64,000 nucleotides of DNA from Pseudoalteromonas sp. 0303 (GTDB lineage Bacteria > Pseudomonadota > Gammaproteobacteria > Enterobacterales > Alteromonadaceae), in NCBI RefSeq assembly GCF_013349995.1, contig NZ_JABVXF010000016.1, forward strand, positions 1 to 64,000. Reading direction: 5' to 3'. The translations under genes and the position numbers were made by a program. The notes beneath the pieces were generated by a model that had not been told where the DNA came from, did not search any database, and was given only the letters and a program-made list of their open reading frames with translations. Below, in pieces: positions 1-7,063 of the stretch; the stretch's first letter is position 1; every line of letters starts with the position of its first letter.

Positions 1-63
1 CGTGACCAAGGTGATTATTATGCCTTGATCTGATCACTACATATTCTATAAGTTCAATTTATA

Positions 64-471
64 ATGATCTTGCCGTGCCTAGTAATGTCAGCCTTAGCAT
101 TTTTTGCTGGTGTATCTTACACAAAAGCAGTAAGCGAAAAATCGATGATTGAAGTAACTGATTTAATTGCTGGTTATGCGAAAGTTCAAACGTTTAATCC
201 AGAAGAAATTTCAAAGCGCATTACATCGGAAGGAGCAACACCTGCAGAGCTGGCATCTTATATCGAGCGCTATATTAAACTCCACCAGCTCAAAGGGGTG
301 ATGCTAATTGATGAAAGCTATGTAGTTGCAAAGCCTAATTTCTCATCATCAGCAACGCTTACTATGGGCGAACTTAATCAGCTAAGCGAGAAGTACAATA
401 TTAAAACTGAAATTGATTATGATTCACTACTAAATGAGTTCAATAAAGCAGTTGAAAGCGCTAAGAATTAA
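64..471 (+). CDS. Small membrane-anchored protein, possibly TrbI-like
   Basis: A 135-residue protein with one hydrophobic segment near residues 1-18, followed by a soluble, mildly acidic region. The size, the single N-terminal membrane helix and a stretch around residues 65-85 (IERYIKLHQLKGVMLIDES) are loosely reminiscent of TrbI of F-type transfer systems, an inner membrane protein linked to pilus dynamics. This is weak resemblance only. No good ribosome binding site precedes the ATG; an in-frame stop lies at 49-51, so the gene does not extend left of the window. A strong terminator follows at 491-520, suggesting this is the last gene of a transcript that begins outside the window or close to its left edge. 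Confidence 0.5.
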   Translation: MILPCLVMSALAFFAGVSYTKAVSEKSMIEVTDLIAGYAKVQTFNPEEISKRITSEGATPAELASYIERYIKLHQLKGVMLIDESYVVAKPNFSSSATLTMGELNQLSEKYNIKTEIDYDSLLNEFNKAVESAKN

Positions 472-490
472 AACACTTTAGATCCCAACT

Positions 491-520
491 AAAAACCGCC
501 TTTTACAGGCGGTTTTTTTT
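491..520 (+). terminator. Rho-independent terminator
   Basis: AACCGCC (494-500), a 7-base loop, then GGCGGTT (508-514) running into a tract of eight T. It ends the transcript of the small membrane protein at 64-471. Confidence 0.9.
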
Positions 521-884
521 GAGCTCTGCTCAGTTCTTGATATCGATTGAGTTTTATAGAATATAAAAATCAACCCAAGCAGCCTAATGTTTTGAATTCA
601 CCTCAAGTATTCATTGACCGCGAGAGCAATACAAAAACACGGCGCGATGGCCTACTTCTACTGTGCATAAGTAATTATGAATTTCACTTATGCACAAATT
701 CTGTGGAAAATGCTATTTAGCTCTCTAAAATCATTGCCATACAACAGTCAAATAAACATTGTAATTTTCATCAATTCACCCTACTCCACCAGCACTGTAA
801 AAAGTGATTATTTCTCTTAAAAATGCCCGATTTTAAATAACGCTTAACCTAGTTGTTAAGTTATTAATTTCTGGAATTATTCCG
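521..884. other. Non-coding stretch with inverted repeats upstream of the first DndC-like gene
   Basis: No gene is supported here. It holds a perfect 11-bp inverted repeat (TGTGCATAAGT at 662-672 and ACTTATGCACA at 686-696, 13-base loop), a 6-bp repeat CTTAAC/GTTAAG (843-860) and the small palindrome GGAATTATTCC (873-883) just ahead of the ATG at 885. The last two sit where a promoter or operator for the DndC-like gene would be expected, and the palindrome would cover its ribosome binding site. Confidence 0.5.
662..696. repeat. Perfect 11-bp inverted repeat
   Basis: TGTGCATAAGT (662-672) and ACTTATGCACA (686-696) around a 13-base AT-rich loop. No T-tract follows, so it is not a typical terminator. 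It may be an operator or a recombination or hairpin site. Confidence 0.6.
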
Positions 885-2576
885 ATGGATTCTCATACAA
901 AATTACACCCGAAAGTAAAAAGCGCAATCACCAGTATCAAACAAAAAATTATCGAGGGGTGGTCTGTAGCAATCGGTTTATCTGGCAAAGACTCATTTGT
1001 AACAACACACTGTGCAATTGAAGCTTTAAAACAGGCTATTGATGAAGGCTATAAGGTGTCACCTATGTCGATTTACACTATCGATACTAGTATCGATAAC
1101 TTTGAGATTATGGATTTCATGCTCGACGTTCACCAATCCATTGACGATTACGCCAACTCTCATCAGTTGCCAATTCAAACAGAAGTTCTTAAACCCCACC
1201 TAATGACAAGACCCATGGTTCAATACCTAGGTCGAGGGCTATTACTTAGAACAGCTCAAAACCAACACAACGGTAGGCAATGCACTTATGTTTGGAAAAT
1301 AAAAGTGCTTGAAGACCACTTACGTGGACTTGAAAATTCTCTTGGCACATCAAAAGTATTGTCAATATCAGGTGTACGTGATTCAGAAAGTTCAATTAGG
1401 GCTATAAACATTAAAAAGCGTGGTGAGAGCATCGATGTCGTAACAAAAACAGATATAGGATATAAGCTAGCTCCCATCAAAGATTGGTCTCTCAGCGATG
1501 TCTGGTCTCTAATATCATTTATTGAAGACGGCGAAATTGAGTCTTTTGGTGAAGATGTTGTCACCGACTTAAGAAAACATTATGCAGCTGGTAATTCTGG
1601 TGTTTGTGATTTGCTTGCGGGTTCTTCAACTGGGCAATCTAAACCTTGTAGCGCCCGTTTTGGCTGCACTCTCTGCGCAATAGTCCCCAAAGATAACAGC
1701 CTTATTAACCAGATTGAAACCAATGAAGAAAAATATGGATACATGAGAGGCGTAGCAGAGCTAAGAAATTTTATGCTCCACAGCTTAAATGACTTCAACT
1801 TATCCCGTAACTCTGTTGGTAAACAGATTGATAAGGATGGTAACGTAAAATTAAAGTACAACGATTACTCTATTGAGTTCCGTCAATCGCTATTACGTAT
1901 GGTGCTCACACTGGATGCAATTGAACAAGAACGTACTGACAACCCTAAATTTCAGTTAGTCGACTATTCAACACTTATAGCCATACAGTGGAACTGGGCA
2001 ATCGAAGGTGGGGAAGGTTCATTCGGATCAGCTATTAAGATTTGGCATGATGTGCACACAAATGGCGAACGCTACCCAATACCATGTATTGAAATGACGC
2101 CAGCAAAAAAGAACCTTACCGCTAGATATGTCAGCATCAGCAAATTACTTGAATCTGAAAACCCTAAAGGTTTAGAGATGACCAGCGAAGAGAAATCGAA
2201 GTACCAACCTCACGCGATCTTCTCTGATGAAGGTGTTATTCATACAATGCCATATTTTACTTCTGATAAAACTCAAGTAGTTGAAGGAATGGGCTGGGAA
2301 TACATTGAATGTATTTACACACATTACGAGAGTGAAGGGCTAACAAAAGATGATAGTATATGCCCTACAGCCATAATTAAAGATTTAATGCAGCGCGGCA
2401 TAGTCACTGTTCAAAGCAGCAGTTTAAATAGACTAAATGAGAGAGTTAAACGCGCTCAAGCAATTAATGCTATTAAAGCCAGAGGGGGAGACATAGAAAG
2501 CTATTTGTTGCTTAATTCTTCGGATACCCCAATTAAACATGAAATAGAGGAATCATTTCAGGTTGAACTTTTCTAG
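885..2576 (+). CDS. DndC-like PP-loop ATPase (PAPS reductase family)
   Basis: A 563-residue protein of the PP-loop ATP pyrophosphatase / PAPS-reductase superfamily. Visible: a PP-loop variant LSGKDS at 32-37 (canonical SGGKDS has one more Gly), GVRDSES at 163-169, and a cysteine cluster C241, C255, C261, C264 in the context CSARFGCTLCAIV. That last signature matches DndC/SspD, which activate DNA for sulfur insertion in phosphorothioation and carry an Fe-S cluster. The C-terminal half (about 290-563) is not recognised. No dndA, dndD or dndE lies nearby, so a role in phosphorothioation is not shown; another ATP-dependent DNA or nucleotide modification is possible. It stands alone, ending 92 bases before a convergent regulator gene, with a shared terminator at 2658-2684. 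Confidence 0.8.
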   Translation: MDSHTKLHPKVKSAITSIKQKIIEGWSVAIGLSGKDSFVTTHCAIEALKQAIDEGYKVSPMSIYTIDTSIDNFEIMDFMLDVHQSIDDYANSHQLPIQTEVLKPHLMTRPMVQYLGRGLLLRTAQNQHNGRQCTYVWKIKVLEDHLRGLENSLGTSKVLSISGVRDSESSIRAINIKKRGESIDVVTKTDIGYKLAPIKDWSLSDVWSLISFIEDGEIESFGEDVVTDLRKHYAAGNSGVCDLLAGSSTGQSKPCSARFGCTLCAIVPKDNSLINQIETNEEKYGYMRGVAELRNFMLHSLNDFNLSRNSVGKQIDKDGNVKLKYNDYSIEFRQSLLRMVLTLDAIEQERTDNPKFQLVDYSTLIAIQWNWAIEGGEGSFGSAIKIWHDVHTNGERYPIPCIEMTPAKKNLTARYVSISKLLESENPKGLEMTSEEKSKYQPHAIFSDEGVIHTMPYFTSDKTQVVEGMGWEYIECIYTHYESEGLTKDDSICPTAIIKDLMQRGIVTVQSSSLNRLNERVKRAQAINAIKARGGDIESYLLLNSSDTPIKHEIEESFQVELF

Positions 2577-2657
2577 TTTAAATACTCAATAATGGATATG
2601 TCCGTCTTCTTTAAGGTGGGCTAGCCTAGTCTTACAATAACGATTAAAAACTGTGCT

Positions 2658-2684
2658 AAAAAGGCCGTTAGTCACGGCCTTTTT
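2658..2684. terminator. Bidirectional terminator
   Basis: AAAAAGGCCGT (2658-2668) and ACGGCCTTTTT (2674-2684) form an 11-bp stem with a 5-base loop, with A and T runs on each side so it can act both ways. It overlaps the last codons of the convergent regulator gene at 2668. Confidence 0.9.
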
Positions 2685-2934
2685 GGATACCAAAAAACTC
2701 TCCCAATGTTTTCTCTTGCAGCTCTGGTAAGCGTTCCACTAACCAGCCTATATAATCTAGCCCTGGGTTCGCTCGATTAGCATTAAGTCTATTAATGAAG
2801 GCCTGAACTTCACTATCAGTGCCATCCATACCATACACCTTACGATAAAGCTCCTTCGCTTTGCCTATCTCTTTGATTTGTTGGCAAGCACGCTCAATAA
2901 AGTGCTTACCAAAATCCTCTTTTTTTCTCGGCAT
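2668..2934 (-). CDS. Small basic protein, candidate repressor of the divergent PAPS-reductase gene
   Basis: An 88-residue basic protein starting MPRKKEDFGK; the longer frame back to 3015 would run into the operator region, so the ATG at 2934 is preferred. The sequence is rich in Lys, Arg and Glu and helical in character; no classic helix-turn-helix is certain. It is divergent from the PAPS-reductase-family gene at 3068, and the gap between them holds three near-identical 16-bp palindromes. A small gene back-to-back with its target and operators in between is the usual layout of an autoregulated repressor, so this role is inferred from context rather than from a family match. Confidence 0.65.
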   Translation of the reverse strand: MPRKKEDFGKHFIERACQQIKEIGKAKELYRKVYGMDGTDSEVQAFINRLNANRANPGLDYIGWLVERLPELQEKTLGEFFGIQKGRD

Positions 2935-2986
2935 AGTTCTTTTATTCACTTTTCTAATCCACGCACTATAGGTGTTTTTACAAAAT

Positions 2987-3049
2987 ATATCAAAATTGAT
3001 ATTGCCATATATCAACTTTGATATATTATAGGTATATCAAAGTTGATAT
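2987..3049. promoter_or_regulatory. Three 16-bp palindromic operators
   Basis: Three copies of a palindrome of the form ATATCAANNTTGATAT: 2987-3002 (centre AA), 3009-3024 (centre CT) and 3034-3049 (centre AG). Centres are 22 and 25 bp apart, near two helical turns. They lie between the divergent genes at 2934 and 3068, so one repressor could cover both promoters. Confidence 0.85.
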
Positions 3050-3067
3050 GTAAACAAGGTTGTAAAA

Positions 3068-4198
3068 ATGCTTTCATCAAACATTGCTGAAATAGACAAA
3101 CACGATGATCAGATTACTATTCCAACGTTGCGTCAAGGTCTACTGGCTACATCTGATAAAATCATTGCACTGGAGCCAGCTATGCCAGGTGTTTACTTCA
3201 ATGCTCCAGATATCGAGTTGAATTATGATGTAGCTGTTGTGTGCATGTCGGGTGGTAAAGATAGTTTCGCGGCACTTAAGCGCCTTCTCGATATTGGATT
3301 CCCGAAATCGAAGATTGAAATGTGGTACCATCTTGTTGATGGTAATGAAGGTTCAACTCTAATGGATTGGGCCTTTATAGATGATTATTGCGTCAAATTT
3401 TCAGAAGCTGTTGGCATCCCTCTTTACTTTTCTTGGCTAAAGCATGGGTTTGAAGGAGAGATGCTTAAAAATGATACTAAAAGTCACTCTCATATTATTC
3501 AAACGCCTGAAGGTCTTATTGAACTTACACGAAACAACGCAAAAACAGACACACGCCTAAAGTTCCCTCAGCAAGCGGCATCACTTCAAACAAGGTGGTG
3601 TAGCTCGGCACTAAAAATAGATGTTGGCCGTAGGGGGATAACAAGCCAAGATCGTTTCATTGGTAAACGTGTGCTATTTGTCACTGGTGTGCGCCGAGAA
3701 GAATCAGGTAATAGAGCTAGATACAATCAACTTGAACCTCATGCTGGTGACACTTTAAGAAAATCAAAATCACCACGCAAACCTCGTCATATAGATGCAT
3801 GGCGGCCCGTCCTGCACTATAGCGAAGAACAAGTGTGGCAATCACTTGCTGATTGGCGCTTAGTAGCTCCAGTGCCTTACCGATTGGGTTGGAGCAGAAG
3901 CTCCTGCCAAACTTGTATTTTTAATGGTGATCGTATCTGGGCAACCATTGGCCAATACTTCCCTGAGAAGCTTAAAGCTATTGCTGACTATGAACGTCAA
4001 TTTGCTACAGCTATCAGTCGCAAAGGGCTCACCGTATCCGAGAGAGCGGCTATTGCTAACCCCCTGATAATTGATGATCAGGTTGCTTTAATGCAGGCTT
4101 CCCATAGAGAGTACACATTACCTATTTTTCTTCGTGAAGGAGAGGCTTGGAAATTGCCTGCTGGTGCATTTGGTATAGAAAGTTCAGGTGCCAGCTAA
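3068..4198 (+). CDS. PAPS-reductase-family PP-loop protein
   Basis: A 376-residue protein with a canonical PP-loop SGGKDS (61-66), TRWCSS (175-180), GVRREES (207-213) and a CxxC pair (C280, C283). These are the landmarks of phosphoadenosine phosphosulfate reductase / DndC-type proteins often found in phages and plasmids. It would bind ATP and adenylate or thiolate a substrate that is not identified. It differs from the proteins at 885 and 19408 in being shorter and in having the full SGGKDS. Its promoter region carries three palindromic operators shared with a small divergent gene, so expression is probably tightly repressed. Metabolic sulfate reduction is unlikely given the lack of cysteine-biosynthesis neighbours. 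Confidence 0.85.
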   Translation: MLSSNIAEIDKHDDQITIPTLRQGLLATSDKIIALEPAMPGVYFNAPDIELNYDVAVVCMSGGKDSFAALKRLLDIGFPKSKIEMWYHLVDGNEGSTLMDWAFIDDYCVKFSEAVGIPLYFSWLKHGFEGEMLKNDTKSHSHIIQTPEGLIELTRNNAKTDTRLKFPQQAASLQTRWCSSALKIDVGRRGITSQDRFIGKRVLFVTGVRREESGNRARYNQLEPHAGDTLRKSKSPRKPRHIDAWRPVLHYSEEQVWQSLADWRLVAPVPYRLGWSRSSCQTCIFNGDRIWATIGQYFPEKLKAIADYERQFATAISRKGLTVSERAAIANPLIIDDQVALMQASHREYTLPIFLREGEAWKLPAGAFGIESSGAS

Positions 4199-4355
4199 TA
4201 TCGCGTACCTGCATAGAAAATTCTGTTTTGATTCAAATTAATTATAACACCAAAGCCATCATTCTCCGTGTTATAGTCTTTTGAATATATAGAGGGCTTT
4301 CCTCGGGTACCAGTTAATTGAGAGTTACCCATCATAGAACTTATTGGAGATTTGA

Positions 4356-4610
4356 ATGGACGTTCTAGTTATTATCTTAATTAATCTCATTGGGGCTGGA
4401 TTAGTTACCAGAATAGAAAAAACTCGCGGTAAAATTGATGAAGACAAGAAAAGTTTATTCATGGGGCAATGGCCCTATAACCTTATTTTGCTCTTCGGCA
4501 CATTAGGGGTATTAACTACAAGTGCAGTGAGTATTTTTGTGTGCGTGGTAAGTGCGACTGTAATCTTTTATTTTTTAGCGATAGTAAAAGCATACAGAGT
4601 GACAAAGTAG
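4356..4610 (+). CDS. Small two-helix membrane protein
   Basis: An 84-residue protein with hydrophobic segments at about 1-18 and 42-75 joined by a charged loop (RIEKTRGKIDEDKK). A ribosome binding site (TTGGAG) lies 7 bases ahead of the ATG. Family not recognised. It heads a run of four short genes with short gaps up to 5723. Confidence 0.6.
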   Translation: MDVLVIILINLIGAGLVTRIEKTRGKIDEDKKSLFMGQWPYNLILLFGTLGVLTTSAVSIFVCVVSATVIFYFLAIVKAYRVTK

Positions 4611-4658
4611 GCCAACCAATACAATTATTGGCTGGTGGATATTTGAGAGGTGACGCTT

Positions 4659-5006
4659 ATGAAAAACCCTTTGAAACTGCGGTTTAACGTGGAAGAAAAT
4701 ACTATACTCCGTTTTTGTACCGCTATTATATTTATTTTGCTACTTCTAGGTGTGTGGCAATTTAATCATCACTGGAATAAAAAGCACACCCTTAAGATAA
4801 TTGATGTAGGTGCAGCTATCGACGCCGACTATACCATCAGTCGATTTGATGGTGATACAACCAAGGTTTCAGCAACTGGCGGGACATTTCTTGTTGCTGG
4901 AGTATTTCAAGTTATCAAGGGAAACAAACTTATTCTTGAACTAAGTAGTAGCGGTCGTCAAAAGCTATGCGATACCGTTCAAAACATTTGTTTTAATTTA
5001 ATTTGA
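4659..5006 (+). CDS. Single-pass membrane protein of unknown function
   Basis: A 115-residue protein. The ATG at 4659 is chosen because GAGAGG lies 8 bases upstream; a GTG at 4650 would fall inside that site. One membrane helix (about 17-38, FCTAIIFILLLLGVWQF) is followed by a basic stretch and an extracytoplasmic-type region with two cysteines near the C-terminus (C109 and C115 approximately), which could form a disulfide. Not recognised. Confidence 0.6.
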   Translation: MKNPLKLRFNVEENTILRFCTAIIFILLLLGVWQFNHHWNKKHTLKIIDVGAAIDADYTISRFDGDTTKVSATGGTFLVAGVFQVIKGNKLILELSSSGRQKLCDTVQNICFNLI

Positions 5007-5044
5007 AGCTTATATAAAGGCATTAGGTAAACTGGGAGTATTGC

Positions 5045-5239
5045 ATGGCAATTTGGCAAGAAAATACTGGCGTAAAGCCTAATTTAGACTTTGTAGATGT
5101 TCGGTTTGATAATTGCACTAGTGATGATGCAGCATTATCAGAGAAACAAATATATGGCATTCATGTAGATGAGCTTGAATGGCACTTAAACCAAGGTGGG
5201 GCTGAACCAACTCACTTCAAACCATTAAACAGACAATAG
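5045..5239 (+). CDS. Hypothetical small acidic protein
   Basis: A 64-residue soluble, acidic protein with no family recognised. GGGAG lies 8 bases ahead of the ATG. It sits between a membrane protein and a GIY-YIG protein, probably in the same transcript. Confidence 0.5.
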   Translation: MAIWQENTGVKPNLDFVDVRFDNCTSDDAALSEKQIYGIHVDELEWHLNQGGAEPTHFKPLNRQ

Positions 5240-5252
5240 TGGAATTCAGAGT

Positions 5253-5723
5253 TTGAAGGTTATTCAGAATTTAGAAGAAGCAAAAGTTTACAAGCGGGGG
5301 TGGACTTATGTGCTTTTATCTAAAAACAAAAGAATAATGAAGATAGGCAAGGCAACTACAAACCTTAAAAAACGTGTATATCAGCATCTACATTGTAAAT
5401 CATACAAACCATACGAGTTTCAATTTTTGCTTGCTTTAGATAGTGCTCAGTATGAATTATTGCTTCATCGTTATTTTGATGAATATCGCTGCCAATATAA
5501 GTGGCTTCATGGGGAAATGAAGGGGCAACACTTCACTAAGAAAGAGGCTAGCATTATGGCCTTAAAACTTTTTAAAAGTGATAGCACTAGCTATAACTCT
5601 ACTTTCGAGGCTTTTTGGAAAAACACTCTAGTTACAAGGAATGAGATTTTTTCCATACCACCGCGCAAGGTTGGCTCAAAATTAGAAGATTTAATAAAGC
5701 AAATCGTGGTAGGTTTAGTTTAA
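5253..5723 (+). CDS. GIY-YIG nuclease-like protein
   Basis: A 156-residue protein from a TTG start. Residues about 15-45 (GWTYVLLSK, then IMKIGKATTNLKKRVYQH) fit the GIY-YIG fold of the T5orf172/DUF4041-like group: the two conserved blocks become WTYVL and MKIGK, followed by the Arg of the helix. H67 and E81 are candidates for the remaining active-site residues but cannot be assigned by eye. Such domains cut DNA in homing or phage-type nucleases. The gap of 13 bases to the gene upstream suggests co-transcription. A decayed relative of the same broad group lies at 61303-61604. Confidence 0.65.
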   Translation: MKVIQNLEEAKVYKRGWTYVLLSKNKRIMKIGKATTNLKKRVYQHLHCKSYKPYEFQFLLALDSAQYELLLHRYFDEYRCQYKWLHGEMKGQHFTKKEASIMALKLFKSDSTSYNSTFEAFWKNTLVTRNEIFSIPPRKVGSKLEDLIKQIVVGLV

Positions 5724-5905
5724 ATAAAAGAACTATTGGAACAAGCAATAAACCAAAATCAAATAATGTGACTTCAATGAAAGCCACTATCAAAAACTCA
5801 TAAAGCCATAGCTACGAAAATGTTTTAAACAGCTTAAACCGCATAAGTTTTGTTTTTAATCTAAAAATATTTGGCATACCTTATTTTAAAAATTAGAGCC
5901 CATGT

Positions 5906-6670
5906 ATGAAATTTAAATTACAACTGTTTCGCCCCCCGCAGAAAATAGAGAAAATCGATGCGTTTAAACAAGAGTTAATCGACTCAGGAAGCAGCGCTGA
6001 ATCTAAAACCTTAGATGAAACAATAATTGATGCTCACTTTTTGGAGTACATGTCCTACCCCATCAGCAGCTCATATAAGGACGTATTTTTATCTTCTATA
6101 AAAGGACTTGTTAAAAATGACTACCTCTCACCTTCAATCAATTGGCGCGAAGCAGTACACAGATTAGATTGTTTTGGCTGGGAAGATGTGCGAAATGACA
6201 TCCTTACCTATTTCACAAGCAATGTTCAAGGACGCTTATTCCCAACAACGGGCTCCTCAAAGGAAATGGAACTACATTTTGTTGGGCATTTAGGTTACTG
6301 CCATATCGGAAACAATCGACTTGTAGCTGCAAAAGCTTGGTTAACCCACAAATATAAAGATGAAGCACAACTTCTAAATATAGACTGTACAATCAGAGAG
6401 TTATATCCAGAATATAAATTAATATTAGAACAAAGCCTCAAGCAAGAGTCAAAACTATCTCTAGGATACTCTGACAGGTGGGGCATTCTCTACAACAATC
6501 GAGATATAAAGAACATTATGCGAATCGATATAAAAGAGTCTGGCACTAAGTTTTATGAGGTTTCAGGTTCCAAGCCTACTGAGATTAAAGGTTTAATAAA
6601 TAAGTGGCTCTGCAGACTTGTAACATACAATCTCTTAAACAAAAATTTTATTAAGCTTATATTAAAATGA
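5906..6670 (+). CDS. Hypothetical protein with a ParB/DGQHR-like motif
   Basis: A 254-residue soluble protein. The stretch near residue 130 (GYCHIGNNRLVAAKAWL) resembles the GxHRxxAA motif of ParB/sulfiredoxin-fold proteins, which bind nucleotides or DNA; this is inference from one motif. The C-terminal 60 residues are basic. No neighbour explains its function. A frameshifted gene follows 25 bases later, probably in the same transcript. Confidence 0.55.
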   Translation: MKFKLQLFRPPQKIEKIDAFKQELIDSGSSAESKTLDETIIDAHFLEYMSYPISSSYKDVFLSSIKGLVKNDYLSPSINWREAVHRLDCFGWEDVRNDILTYFTSNVQGRLFPTTGSSKEMELHFVGHLGYCHIGNNRLVAAKAWLTHKYKDEAQLLNIDCTIRELYPEYKLILEQSLKQESKLSLGYSDRWGILYNNRDIKNIMRIDIKESGTKFYEVSGSKPTEIKGLINKWLCRLVTYNLLNKNFIKLILK

Positions 6671-6695
6671 GAATTAACAAAGGAAGTATTTAAAT

Positions 6696-7000
6696 ATGAA
6701 TAACATTTCTGCACTAATGGCGTTTGTTGATGCAAATTGTTTGAGTAGGAAAAAACCTACCAATATTTCTTTTTTTTAGTAAACCTTAATAACACCATTC
6801 ACCAAGGAAGTGTTACAGGTAAGTTTATACCAAGACCTAATGGACCATGTATTGAGTTAAATTCAACAGCAAAAGGTTGGGGGTTAAAATCACTTCATAT
6901 TTACCCTAGATCAGATTCATTAGAAACTGACAAGGATGGTGAAACACTGACTGTGACAAGAGTTTGTGGTGAAAAATTCACCTTATCTGTAATTAAATAA
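6696..7000 (+). pseudogene. Small gene split by a one-base frameshift in a T tract
   Basis: AAAGGAAG lies 10 bases ahead of an ATG at 6696. Translation runs to a stop just after a run of eight T (6770-6777). If the run were nine T, the frame would continue without a break to TAA at 6998-7000, giving a protein of about 101 residues whose second half (LNNTIHQGSVTGKF and onward) looks like genuine, well-composed coding sequence. The break is thus a deletion in a homopolymer, a sequencing error, or a site of transcriptional slippage that restores the frame in some messages. The family is not recognised. Confidence 0.6.
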
Positions 7001-7063
7001 CACACCCCATTATCTACTTAATGAAGTGTGCTATTTACAATACATGATTCCGGTTTAGTTCAC

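Noticed and set aside
885-4198. Sulfate assimilation genes (cysH/cysD)
   Set aside because: PP-loop proteins here carry DndC-type cysteine clusters or lack cys neighbours, and one has its own dedicated operators.
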